A DNA stretch of 54,613 nucleotides from JANFXS01 sp022791155. Its GTDB lineage: Bacteria > Bacillota > Clostridia > Lachnospirales > Anaerotignaceae. Every line of letters starts with the position of its first letter. Position 1 is the stretch's first letter. The position numbers were made by a program, and so were the translations under genes. Positions 1 to 7,769 of this stretch are shown here, in pieces. The stretch spans positions 1-54,613 of the forward strand of contig CATJUX010000036.1 in the NCBI GenBank assembly GCA_949743895.1. Direction: 5' to 3'. A model generated the notes under the pieces. That model made no database searches. It was not told where the DNA came from and saw only the letters and a list, made by a program, of their open reading frames with translations.

Positions 1-119
1 TCGCAACTATGAGATGTGCGAACCGCGTGAGAGTCGCGGCGCGCAACGAAGTGGAGCGTTTCCCGAAGGGAAATTCGAGAGCTTGCTGTGCCCCTCCCAC
101 GGTCTTAAATGCCATTTAG
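1..119. repeat. GC-rich palindromic element, cut by the window edge
   Basis: This stretch is far richer in GC than its surroundings. It contains small perfect palindromes: CCGCG/CGCGG with a 7-base loop near 22-38, and TTTCCC-GAA-GGGAAA at 60-74. An open 36-codon reading frame runs 9-119 but has no Shine-Dalgarno site, and its Arg/Ala/Val-rich product resembles no protein I can name. I read it as a repeat element, not a gene. Its right edge (100-112) shares the 13-mer CGGTCTTAAATGC with the right end of the inverted-repeat element near 42.5 kb. The left end lies outside the window. Confidence 0.5.
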
Positions 120-286
120 AATAACATGAATTTATAAAATAATAGCTATAAAGGGCAGTTTCAAAACCTATAGGCTTTGGCAGACTAACTGAAAGTTGAT
201 TGAAAATTTAAGAAAATTTGCAATAAATCTTGAGGAGCAATGCTTTTAAGTGCCTGTTTTGCATGGACAAACGGCAATTGTTTATG

Positions 287-315
287 GTGACAAACATAGA
301 ACTCTGTGATATAAT
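287..315 (+). promoter_or_regulatory. Probable sigma-A promoter for degV
   Basis: GTGACA (287-292) and TATAAT (310-315) are separated by 17 bases. This is a good vegetative promoter match, about 200 bases before the degV start, so a long leader is expected. Confidence 0.55.
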
Positions 316-337
316 ATCGGCAATACATTAAAAAAAG

Positions 338-396
338 GCACAGAAACTTTTGGTTTTATGGTGCAGTTATGGGCCATGAAAGTTTTGGAATTGTGC
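338..396 (+). promoter_or_regulatory. Stem-loop in the degV leader
   Basis: GCACA (338-342) pairs with TGTGC (392-396), AAACTTT (344-350) with AAAGTTT (379-385), and TGG (351-353) with CCA (374-376). Together they form an interrupted hairpin between the promoter and the degV start. I do not recognise it as a known riboswitch. Confidence 0.35.
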
Positions 397-514
397 TAAT
401 TGAGTTGTGTTGTTTTATCAATGGCACATTTTGATTGTATACAAAAAGTTAAAGCTTGCAAAGTTGATTATCTTTATTTATTTTATATCAGCGTTGATTT
501 CGGAGGAGTTTGTT

Positions 515-1393
515 TTGAAAAGAGTTGCTATAATCACGGACAGTAACAGCGGAATAACACAAAGCGAGGGGAAAGAGCTTGGAATTAATGTTATTCCAAT
601 GCCGTTTACAATAAATGGAGAAATATTTCTTGAGGACATTAATTTAACTCAGGAGGAATTTTATAAAAAACTTGAAATGGGAGCTGACATATCAACATCA
701 CAGCCAGCTGTTGGAGATGTCATTGATTTGTGGGAAAGTGTTTTGAAAGATTATGACGAAATACTGCATATACCAATGTCAAGTGGACTTAGCAGTTCAT
801 ATCAAACATCGGCAGTTTTGGCAGGTGATTATGATGGAAGAATTGAGGTTGTCAACAATCAAAGAATTTCAGTTACACAAAAGCAGTCTGTTTTGGATGC
901 CATAAAGCTGAGTGAAATGGGGAAAACAGCAGCACAAATCAAAAAACATCTTGAAGATTCAAAATTCGATTCAAGCATATATATAACTCTTGAAACACTG
1001 AAATATTTGAAAAAGGGCGGAAGGATAACTCCGGCCGCCGCCGCGCTGGGAGAAATTTTGAAGCTCAAACCGGTTTTGCAGATACAGGGAGAAAAACTTG
1101 ATGCATTTGCCAAAGCGAGAACAAAAAAAATGGCAAAAAAAATAATGATGAATGCTCTTGAAAGTGATTTTGAAAACAGATTCAATTCCAACAAAAACGG
1201 AAGCGGCATGAACATAGAAATTGCTTACACTTCAAGCCGCAGTGAAGCAATGGAATTTCATGCTGAACTTAAGGAGATCTATCCAGAGCATGAAATTATT
1301 GTTGATCCTTTGTCACTGAGCATAGCTTGTCATATAGGCCCAGGAGCATTGGCTGTTGCATGCACAAAAAAACTTGATATGTATAATATATAG
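515..1393 (+). CDS. DegV family fatty-acid-binding protein
   Basis: 292 residues, the usual DegV length of about 280-290. DegV proteins hold a single fatty acid in a buried pocket; some Gram-positive members (FakB) present it to the fatty acid kinase FakA for phospholipid synthesis. Visible motifs: TDSNSG at residues 8-13, TSQP at 61-64, MSSGLSSSYQ at 88-97 and GGRIT at about 168. The TTG start at 515 is chosen because GGAGGAG lies about 6-8 bases upstream and the family motif VAIITDS follows at once; extending to GTG at 407 adds an unrelated hydrophobic stretch with no ribosome-binding site. No kinase gene is adjacent, so which kinase it serves is unknown. The family call is firm; the ligand is inferred. 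Confidence 0.9.
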   Translation: MKRVAIITDSNSGITQSEGKELGINVIPMPFTINGEIFLEDINLTQEEFYKKLEMGADISTSQPAVGDVIDLWESVLKDYDEILHIPMSSGLSSSYQTSAVLAGDYDGRIEVVNNQRISVTQKQSVLDAIKLSEMGKTAAQIKKHLEDSKFDSSIYITLETLKYLKKGGRITPAAAALGEILKLKPVLQIQGEKLDAFAKARTKKMAKKIMMNALESDFENRFNSNKNGSGMNIEIAYTSSRSEAMEFHAELKEIYPEHEIIVDPLSLSIACHIGPGALAVACTKKLDMYNI

Positions 1394-1455
1394 TTTTTAA
1401 TGATTGAAAGATTTTATGTTTTCAAGTTTTTGGATACATATGTAAAATTTTGTCT

Positions 1456-1917
1456 TTATTTTTGAATAGATATATAAAGGTAGCAATGGGCCTTTTTATC
1501 TTTTGTATATTCAGAAGGAACGGTACTTTCAAAATCGTTTTCAAAACTCCGGTTTATTATGCCGCTTTTTTGATCGGCCCAAACTTTTTTCCACGCTTTT
1601 TCAGCACATTTTTCAATATTGCCGCTGTCATCAGACTCATCATACTTGGCATAAAGTCCATGTGACACATCGCTTTCCATTTGAACAAAAAAATCTGGTG
1701 TTGCGCCAATAATTGTCAAATCATAATCACCGTTCCCGTTTGAGGAATAGTTGCTATAGACAGAGACTGGGGATATTTTATGCTGAAAATTGCCTTCGCT
1801 GTCAAATAGTATGGGGAGTTTTCCGTTTAATATATCGCGCCAGATCTCGCCGATTTTTTTCATTCCTTCAGCGGTGTTGTTTGTTCGGAATGTGATTCTA
1901 TCCAATTTGTAAGACAT
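1456..1917 (-). CDS. GyrI-like/AraC-type effector-binding domain protein
   Basis: 153 residues, from ATG at 1917 with AAGGAGGTC just upstream; a longer reading from 1944 would skip this site. The sequence resembles the stand-alone effector-binding fold of the GyrI/Cass2 type: an N-terminal strand (YKLDRITFRT), a central YDLTIIGAT strand, and a C-terminal half with Trp/Phe-rich helices ending in a YLYIS strand. Such domains usually bind small hydrophobic or cationic ligands and are often fused to AraC or MerR DNA-binding heads; no DNA-binding head is present here. It lies on the opposite strand to its neighbours and is monocistronic. Its ligand and partner are unknown. Confidence 0.6.
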   Translation of the reverse strand: MSYKLDRITFRTNNTAEGMKKIGEIWRDILNGKLPILFDSEGNFQHKISPVSVYSNYSSNGNGDYDLTIIGATPDFFVQMESDVSHGLYAKYDESDDSGNIEKCAEKAWKKVWADQKSGIINRSFENDFESTVPSEYTKDKKAHCYLYISIQK

Positions 1918-1942
1918 TTTTGACCTCCTTAAATTTTTTCTC

Positions 1943-1972
1943 ATTATATCATAAATATTTTATTTGCATCAA
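1943..1972 (-). promoter_or_regulatory. Probable promoter for the effector-binding gene
   Basis: On the minus strand, TTGATG (1972-1967) and a perfect TATAAT (1948-1943) are 18 bases apart, ending about 25 bases before the start codon. Confidence 0.5.
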
Positions 1973-2071
1973 TATAGATTGACAAAGGGCGCTAAAAATT
2001 AAGATATATTTAAAGTTTGGTGTGCCAGTAATTATTAAATTATATATTTTCTTAAAAAAATATGTATTATG

Positions 2072-2100
2072 TTTACCAATTTAAAAAAATGTATTATAAT
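2072..2100 (+). promoter_or_regulatory. Probable sigma-A promoter of the division operon
   Basis: TTTACC (2072-2077), a 17-base spacer and a perfect TATAAT (2095-2100). It leaves a leader of about 175 bases before the HlyD-like gene. No other clear promoter is seen before ftsY, so genes from 2282 to 13493 may be co-transcribed. Apart from this promoter and its minus-strand partner, the 1945-2281 gap shows nothing recognisable. Confidence 0.55.
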
Positions 2101-2281
2101 AGTGCGTATGTCAAAAGTGCGTTGCCAAAATAAATATTATAAAAACACAGCGCTTTAGCTTTGAACTTGTCACATGAAAGCTTGAAATAGCATACAATTT
2201 ATGTTGAAAACACAATGACTTTGAAAAAGCTGCACTGAAAATTTTGATGATTTATACATTTATCGTTTTGGAGGAAGCTGT

Positions 2282-3814
2282 TTGGCCAAAAAACATGTAC
2301 ATAAAAGATATGCGGCAAAGACAAGAAGCAAAAAAAATGCAAGTCAAAACAGAAATGTTAAAAAGAAAAGTGTGAAACAACCAAAAAAGCAAAACAAAAA
2401 TTATAGAGTTGGAACAATTTTTGTTTTTATTGTTCTTTCAATATATCTTTCTGGGTATCTTATTAAATTTATGAGCAAGCCCTCAATATCAATTGAAACT
2501 CTTAATTATGGGACAATTGATGTTCCGGCAACGCTGAGGGGCATTGTTGTTAGAGACGAGGCTGTTGTGACAAGCTCAATTGATGGACAGGCTGAATATT
2601 ATTATGCCGAAAACGACAGAGTTGGAAAAAATTCAGTCATTTGCTCAGTCAAAAACACAGGAACAACAGATGACATTGAAAGCCAAATTAAAAAAATTGA
2701 TAAAAGCATATTGGAAGCTCAGAGAAACCGTGAGGATTTTTCTGTATTCAAAGACGATGTTAAAAAAGTGGATGAGACAATTGGTGATATTGTTGATGGT
2801 TCTCTTTATAAATTTATGATCGGTGGCATTGATGAAGTATATTCTTTCAAAAATCAAATCCAATCACAGATTAATCAGAGAAATCAAATTTGGATTGCAG
2901 AAAATTCGGGAAGCACAGCTCAACTGACAGAGATGAGAAGACAATATGAAAGCCAGCTTTCGGGCAATCAGGAAAATGTTAGGGTTGACAGCAGCGGCGT
3001 AATATCAATGAAAATTGACAATTTTGAGGACATCATCACTCCTGATGTGAGAAACAGCATAGCAAAAGATCAAATCAACATGAATATTCAGCCGGGATAT
3101 ATTTCAAAAAGCCTGACACAAAATGCAGGCTCGCCACTTTTCAAACTTGTGAAAAGCAATGTCTGGTACATTGTGAGCTATGTGCCAAATTCTGTTGCGT
3201 CACTTTGGGAAGAAAATGACAGCATGAGAATTACGGCTTCAATAGATGACGATGAAAAAACAGTTGAGATGCGAATTGAAAGCATTGAACCAACAGAGGA
3301 TTATGCATATGTTGTTTTTGTGAGTGACAGAAATCTTCTTGATTTTATTGATATAAGAACGCTGAATTTTAAGGTTAATGAACAACTCACAAGAGGGCTT
3401 AAGGTTCCCAACGAAGCTATAATAGAAAGAGTTTTTATGAAAATACCAATTGAATATATAAGTGAAAACAATGGTGTGAAAGGCGTTGTCAAGCGTGAAA
3501 GTGATGGCAACAAGTTTAAAGAGCTCAACATACTCAAATCAGATGGTGAATTTGCTTATATTTTGCAAAACTTCAACGATTTCAAGCTGGGCGACATTAT
3601 AATAGGAACAAATGAATATGCGCTAAGCGAGGTTACAACTTTTAACTGTGTGTATATTGCCAACAGCTCAATCTCAAGAATTGCTGTTGTTGATATTTTA
3701 AGTCAAAACAATGATTATGCCATTATTGACGCGGAAACAAGCTATGGGCCGAAGGTTTATGACAAGATTGTTTCTGATGCAAGTGTTATTGAAAATGAAC
3801 AGCAAATAAGCTAA
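2282..3814 (+). CDS. HlyD-like membrane fusion (adaptor) protein
   Basis: 510 residues from a TTG start with GGAGGAAG about 6 bases upstream. The first 42 residues are strongly basic (Lys/Arg/His), followed by one membrane segment at 43-61 and a long extracytoplasmic part. After the membrane segment come a beta/lipoyl-like region, a Gln/Asn/Asp-rich coiled-coil-prone section around 130-235, and a second beta-rich half. This layout fits HlyD-type adaptors. In Clostridia a gene of this kind commonly precedes yggS-sepF, but no ABC transporter or outer partner is encoded nearby, so a classical efflux role is unsupported. A role at the septum or cell wall is inference from gene order only. It is first in the operon and ends 16 bases before yggS. 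Confidence 0.7.
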   Translation: MAKKHVHKRYAAKTRSKKNASQNRNVKKKSVKQPKKQNKNYRVGTIFVFIVLSIYLSGYLIKFMSKPSISIETLNYGTIDVPATLRGIVVRDEAVVTSSIDGQAEYYYAENDRVGKNSVICSVKNTGTTDDIESQIKKIDKSILEAQRNREDFSVFKDDVKKVDETIGDIVDGSLYKFMIGGIDEVYSFKNQIQSQINQRNQIWIAENSGSTAQLTEMRRQYESQLSGNQENVRVDSSGVISMKIDNFEDIITPDVRNSIAKDQINMNIQPGYISKSLTQNAGSPLFKLVKSNVWYIVSYVPNSVASLWEENDSMRITASIDDDEKTVEMRIESIEPTEDYAYVVFVSDRNLLDFIDIRTLNFKVNEQLTRGLKVPNEAIIERVFMKIPIEYISENNGVKGVVKRESDGNKFKELNILKSDGEFAYILQNFNDFKLGDIIIGTNEYALSEVTTFNCVYIANSSISRIAVVDILSQNNDYAIIDAETSYGPKVYDKIVSDASVIENEQQIS

Positions 3815-3830
3815 TAAAGGAGATGGCGCA

Positions 3831-4538
3831 ATGAGCACCATAAAAGACAATATTTTCGAAATAAACAAAAGGATAGAAGCTGCCGCTGTTAGAAGCGGAA
3901 GGAAAAGAGAAGATATAACATTCATTGTTGTCAGCAAAACGATAGATGTGCCACGGATTAAAGAAGCTGTTTCAACAGGAGAAAATGTGCTTGGAGAAAA
4001 TAAAGTTCAGGAGATCATGGACAAATATGACGCCATGGGTGAGAACGTCAAGTGGCATTTGATTGGACATCTTCAAACAAACAAGGTTAAATATATAATA
4101 GATAAAGTTGAAATGATACACTCTGTTGACAGTCTCAAGCTTGCTCAGGAAATATCTAAAAAAGCTGTTCAGAAAAATATGGAAGCAAAAATACTTCTTG
4201 AAATTAATGTTGCTGCCGAGGAAAGCAAATTTGGATTTAAGCCTGAAGAAACGGAAAATGCTGTTATAGAAATAAGCAAATTGCCCAATATTTCGATAAA
4301 AGGTTTCATGACAGTGGCGCCTTTTGTTGAAAATCAGGAAGAAAACAGGATTTATTTCCGCCAAATGAGGCAATTGCTTGTTGACATAAACAACAAAAAT
4401 ATTGATAATGTAAATATGGACACATTATCTATGGGAATGACAGGAGATTATGAAGTTGCTATTGAAGAAGGGGCGACAATGGTGCGTATAGGAACGGGTG
4501 TTTTTGGGCCGAGAATATATCCTGAAAAATTAAACTGA
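3831..4538 (+). CDS. yggS: YggS/YlmE family pyridoxal-phosphate homeostasis protein
   Basis: 235 residues, typical for the family. The PLP-binding lysine is K36 in IVVSKT, within a TIM-barrel like that of alanine racemase. Other signatures are GENKVQE, WHLIGHLQTNK and a C-terminal SMGMTGDYEVAIEEG followed by VRIGTGVFG. The family buffers free PLP and affects amino-acid and keto-acid pools; no catalytic activity is established. The ATG at 3831 has AAGGAGATGG upstream. Its place directly before sepF is conserved in many Gram-positive genomes. Confidence 0.95.
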   Translation: MSTIKDNIFEINKRIEAAAVRSGRKREDITFIVVSKTIDVPRIKEAVSTGENVLGENKVQEIMDKYDAMGENVKWHLIGHLQTNKVKYIIDKVEMIHSVDSLKLAQEISKKAVQKNMEAKILLEINVAAEESKFGFKPEETENAVIEISKLPNISIKGFMTVAPFVENQEENRIYFRQMRQLLVDINNKNIDNVNMDTLSMGMTGDYEVAIEEGATMVRIGTGVFGPRIYPEKLN

Positions 4539-4564
4539 TTTGCTTAGGCTGAGGAGGAAACAAA

Positions 4565-5089
4565 GTGGGACTTTTTGATAAAATGAAAAACGTTTTTGCG
4601 CCTGACGATGATGACGATTATTATGACGATGAAGATATGGACATGGAAGGCGAAGACGATGAACCTTCCTATTCACATAGCCAGCGTTCAAATGAATATT
4701 TGCCATCATCTTCATACAATAGAAGATCAGAGTCTTCACGTTTGGGCTCTAAAGTTGTTAGCATAAACACAAACATACAAATGCAGGTGCGAATCATCAA
4801 CCCTGTTAAATATGAAGATGCTCAGGAAATATGCGATGAGGTTAAAGCAAGAAAGCCTGTTGTTGTTAACCTTGAAAAAATGGAATATCCAACGGCACAA
4901 AGAATTATGGACTTTTTGAGCGGGACATGCTATTCTCTTGATGGAACGATACAAAAAGTTGCAAGCAATATATATATAATTGCCCCTGAAAATGTTTCTG
5001 TTTCAGGCGATCTTAAAGAAGAACTCAAAACAAGCGGCTTGATTTTCCCAGGGTTTCATGGCCAAACAAGGGAAAATAAATATTTTTAA
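4565..5089 (+). CDS. sepF: Cell division protein SepF
   Basis: 174 residues from a GTG start preceded by GAGGAGGAAA. The N-terminus (GLFDKMKNVF) fits the membrane-binding amphipathic helix of SepF. It is followed by a very acidic linker (Asp/Glu-rich, residues about 14-38), a Ser/Arg-rich stretch, and the conserved core domain from about residue 75 (QVRIINPVKYEDAQEICDEV). SepF rings bind the FtsZ C-terminal peptide and anchor the Z-ring to the membrane. In this window it must serve two FtsZ copies (20.7 and 22.0 kb). yggT follows after 14 bases. Confidence 0.95.
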   Translation: MGLFDKMKNVFAPDDDDDYYDDEDMDMEGEDDEPSYSHSQRSNEYLPSSSYNRRSESSRLGSKVVSINTNIQMQVRIINPVKYEDAQEICDEVKARKPVVVNLEKMEYPTAQRIMDFLSGTCYSLDGTIQKVASNIYIIAPENVSVSGDLKEELKTSGLIFPGFHGQTRENKYF

Positions 5090-5103
5090 GACTGGGGAAT
5101 TTT

Positions 5104-5385
5104 ATGGGAAGTTTATTAGTTAATTCTATTGACATATTTTTTAGAATACTCAATTTTCTTATTTTTGTGAGGATTATTATGTCATGGATACCGGGCCTGA
5201 ATCAAACTCCTTTTGGAGGAATAATATATTCTTTGACAGAACCAATACTTGGGCCAGTGAGACACTGGATTGATAAGTCACCAATTGGAGGAGGAATGAT
5301 GCTTGATTTTTCGCCTGTTATAGCTTTGTTTTTGATGCAGGTGATTTCAATTGTTTTGAAAAATATCATTTTCATGGTGTTTTAG
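5104..5385 (+). CDS. YggT family (YlmG) membrane protein
   Basis: 93 residues with two hydrophobic segments (about 12-30 and 68-92) separated by a loop carrying the family motif SWIPGLNQTPFG and EPILGPVRH. YggT/YlmG proteins are small membrane proteins linked to division and envelope maintenance; the chloroplast relative affects nucleoid and FtsZ distribution. Position between sepF and ylmH is the standard arrangement. The exact biochemical role is unknown. Confidence 0.88.
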   Translation: MGSLLVNSIDIFFRILNFLIFVRIIMSWIPGLNQTPFGGIIYSLTEPILGPVRHWIDKSPIGGGMMLDFSPVIALFLMQVISIVLKNIIFMVF

Positions 5386-5400
5386 GCGGTGACATATGGT

Positions 5401-6192
5401 ATGATTGACAAACAGGCTATATTGCGCAATATTCGTCAGCCTGACGAAAGACTTTTGCTTGCAAAAGTTTTGGATCAGGCTGATTTTAGTTTGAAACACC
5501 ATTCAAACGCTTTTACAGACTTTATTAGTCCATCACAAATGTCTTTAGTTCTGGAAGTGGTTGGTCATATGAAGGATATAAACCACTGTGTTTTTGGAGG
5601 AAATGATGAATGTGAAAGGCGAATTATAGGTTTTTGTCCAGATTATTATGAAATAGAAAAAAGCGATTTTCCTATAAAGGCTTTGAAAATAAAAATTAAC
5701 ACAAAATTTTCAAATGGTTTGACCCACAGAGATTTTCTTGGCGCTGTGCTGGGGCTTGGAATTGACCGCGGGAAAATTGGTGACATATTCATATTTGAAG
5801 ATTGTACATATGTGTTTTCATTGAGTGACATATCTGAATATTTGGCGTTGAACCTTGAAAGGGTTGGGAAGACAGCAGTCAAAACTGAAACTGTTGATGT
5901 TTGTGATGTGCAAATGCCTGAAAAAAATGTTGTTGAAAAAAGAGTTACAGTGTCTTCGCTTCGGCTTGATGCTGTTGTTGGGGCGGTTTTTAACATGTCA
6001 AGGGGAAAATCGGCGGCACTCATTGAAAGTGAAAAAGTTTTTGTGAACTGGAATGAGGAAGTTAGTGTGTCAAAGCTTGTTAAAGAAGGTGACATGCTTT
6101 CGGTGCGCGGGTTTGGAAGAAGCAAAATCATTGAAGCGGGGAGCCGCACAAAAAAAGACAAGGTTGTCGTTTTGTTTGAAAAATATGTGTGA
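5401..6192 (+). CDS. ylmH: YlmH, RNA-binding S4-domain protein
   Basis: 263 residues if started at ATG 5401, which has AGGCGGTGA nine bases upstream; the GTG at 5389 in the same frame is less well placed. The N-terminal half carries the YlmH domain (RDFLGAVLGLGIDRGKIGDI at about 115-134). The C-terminal half has an S4 RNA-binding domain beginning near SSLRLDAVVGAVFNMSRGKS, ending in a basic tail. YlmH homologues bind ribosomal RNA or stalled 50S complexes and are implicated in ribosome-associated quality control. It follows yggT after 15 bases and precedes aroB by 12. Confidence 0.9.
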   Translation: MIDKQAILRNIRQPDERLLLAKVLDQADFSLKHHSNAFTDFISPSQMSLVLEVVGHMKDINHCVFGGNDECERRIIGFCPDYYEIEKSDFPIKALKIKINTKFSNGLTHRDFLGAVLGLGIDRGKIGDIFIFEDCTYVFSLSDISEYLALNLERVGKTAVKTETVDVCDVQMPEKNVVEKRVTVSSLRLDAVVGAVFNMSRGKSAALIESEKVFVNWNEEVSVSKLVKEGDMLSVRGFGRSKIIEAGSRTKKDKVVVLFEKYV

Positions 6193-6204
6193 TGGAGGTG
6201 CGAT

Positions 6205-7287
6205 TTGAAATCAATTTATGTTACTACTGAAAACAAGAAATATCCTGTTGACGTGACAACAGGTTTTTCACAGGTTTGTGAAACTGCAAGAAATTGCAGC
6301 CTTGGCGGAAGAAAGGCGTGCATAATTTCTGACAGCAATGTTGCGCCAATTTATATGGAAATTTTTAAGGCTGCCTTGAAGGACAGCTTTTCTGACGTTT
6401 ATGAGTATGTTTTTGAAGCTGGAGAGAAAAGCAAGAATCTTGACACAATAAAGTGTTTTTATGATGTGTTTCTTGACAGCAAACTGGACAGAAAATCGGT
6501 TGTGGTTGGCCTTGGAGGCGGAGTGTGTGGCGACATGGCGGGTTTTGCGGCCGCAACATTTATGAGAGGAATCAAATTTGTTCAAATTCCAACAAGCCTT
6601 TTGGCACAGGTTGACAGCAGTGTTGGCGGGAAAGTGGCCGTTGACTATAGAAACAACAAAAATGCCGTGGGCGCTTTCTATCAGCCAGAATTCGTTTATA
6701 TAAACACAGAAACATTGAAAACGTTGCCCAAAAGAGAGTTTTCAGCTGGAATGGCTGAAGTCATAAAATATGGACTTATGGCCGACAGAGGGTTTTATGG
6801 TTTTATAAAAGACAATAAAGAGAAAATATTGAATTTGGAAAATAGCGTTTTAACTGAAATGATATTAAAGTGCTGCCAAATTAAGGCTGATATTGTTTCA
6901 AAAGATGAGAAAGAAAACGGGCTTAGAGGAACGCTCAATTTTGGGCACACAATTGGACATGCAATTGAAACTGTCAAAAACTTTCAGCTTCTCCACGGAG
7001 AATGTGTGTCAATTGGCATGATGGCTGCTCTCAATGTTTCAGAAAACCGCGGATATGTGAGCAAAAATTTTGTGAATGAGTTTGCGCAGCTTTTGGAATG
7101 TTTTGGTTTGCCGCAAAGCGTTGACAAAGTCAATGCAGAAGATGTATACAAACAAATGTTCTTTGACAAAAAAGTTAAAAACAATAAAATAAATTTTGTT
7201 GTTATGAAAAACATTGGAGAAGTGTTTATAACAGATGAAGTCAGTGAAAAAGAAATTTTGTCAGCTATAGAAAGTGTTGTAAGGTGA
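6205..7287 (+). CDS. aroB: 3-dehydroquinate synthase
   Basis: 360 residues, normal family length. It converts DAHP to 3-dehydroquinate, the second step of the shikimate pathway, using NAD and a divalent metal. Signatures: the GGGVCGDMAGF NAD-binding turn, LLAQVDSSVGGKVAVD, NKNAVGAFYQP, GMAEVIKYG, and the metal-binding LNFGHTIGHAIE. The TTG start has GATGGAGGTG upstream. It sits inside a division/translation operon and not with other shikimate genes; a chorismate mutase of the same route is at 48.3 kb. Confidence 0.96.
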   Translation: MKSIYVTTENKKYPVDVTTGFSQVCETARNCSLGGRKACIISDSNVAPIYMEIFKAALKDSFSDVYEYVFEAGEKSKNLDTIKCFYDVFLDSKLDRKSVVVGLGGGVCGDMAGFAAATFMRGIKFVQIPTSLLAQVDSSVGGKVAVDYRNNKNAVGAFYQPEFVYINTETLKTLPKREFSAGMAEVIKYGLMADRGFYGFIKDNKEKILNLENSVLTEMILKCCQIKADIVSKDEKENGLRGTLNFGHTIGHAIETVKNFQLLHGECVSIGMMAALNVSENRGYVSKNFVNEFAQLLECFGLPQSVDKVNAEDVYKQMFFDKKVKNNKINFVVMKNIGEVFITDEVSEKEILSAIESVVR

Positions 7288-7291
7288 TGAC

Positions 7292-7768
7292 ATGGCTGTT
7301 GTGATAATTGTCGCCGTTTTGCTGACGGCGTTGGATCAGTTTTCAAAATATTTGGCTGTTTCGAAACTGAAGCCTTTGGAAAATGTGACTGTCATTGATG
7401 GTTTTTTCGACTTGACATTTGTTGAGAACAGGGGCGCCGCTTTTGGAATATTGAATGGTCAAAGATGGTTTTTCATATTGATAACTATAGCTGTGACAAT
7501 TGGCGTGCTGATATATTTGGTTAAAGCCGTGAAGAAAAATGAAGTGCCAAAATTTCTTAGATTTTCAATTGTTCTTATATTAGCTGGGGCATGGGGAAAT
7601 GCTATAGACAGACTTTTTAGGGGGTATGTTGTGGACTATTTTGAATTTACGTTCATTAATTATCCTGTTTTCAATGTGGCTGATATATATGTTGTGGTTG
7701 GAACAATTGTCATGGCTTTAATATTGATTTTTTTTGTTAAAGATGAAAAGACAGGCGGGGAAGAATGA
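7292..7768 (+). CDS. lspA: Lipoprotein signal peptidase (signal peptidase II)
   Basis: 158 residues with four predicted membrane segments. LspA is an aspartic protease that removes the signal peptide from prolipoproteins after diacylglyceryl transfer. The family boxes are visible: DQFSKY near the N-terminus, ENRGAAFGIL, and the two catalytic aspartate regions GNAIDRLFRGYVVDYFEF and FNVADIYVVVG. The start is four bases after the aroB stop and the end overlaps the rluD upstream region, so translation is probably coupled. A likely client in this window is the lipoprotein at 32.2 kb. Confidence 0.95.
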   Translation: MAVVIIVAVLLTALDQFSKYLAVSKLKPLENVTVIDGFFDLTFVENRGAAFGILNGQRWFFILITIAVTIGVLIYLVKAVKKNEVPKFLRFSIVLILAGAWGNAIDRLFRGYVVDYFEFTFINYPVFNVADIYVVVGTIVMALILIFFVKDEKTGGEE

Positions 7769-7769
7769 A

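Noticed and set aside
9..119. 36-codon ORF in the GC-rich block at the left edge
   Set aside because: No Shine-Dalgarno site, many palindromes in the DNA, and a product of odd Arg/Ala composition. Better explained as a repeat element.
859..1215. 118-codon open frame opposite degV
   Set aside because: Lies wholly inside degV on the other strand, no ribosome-binding site and a Ser/Phe-rich composition typical of antisense frames.
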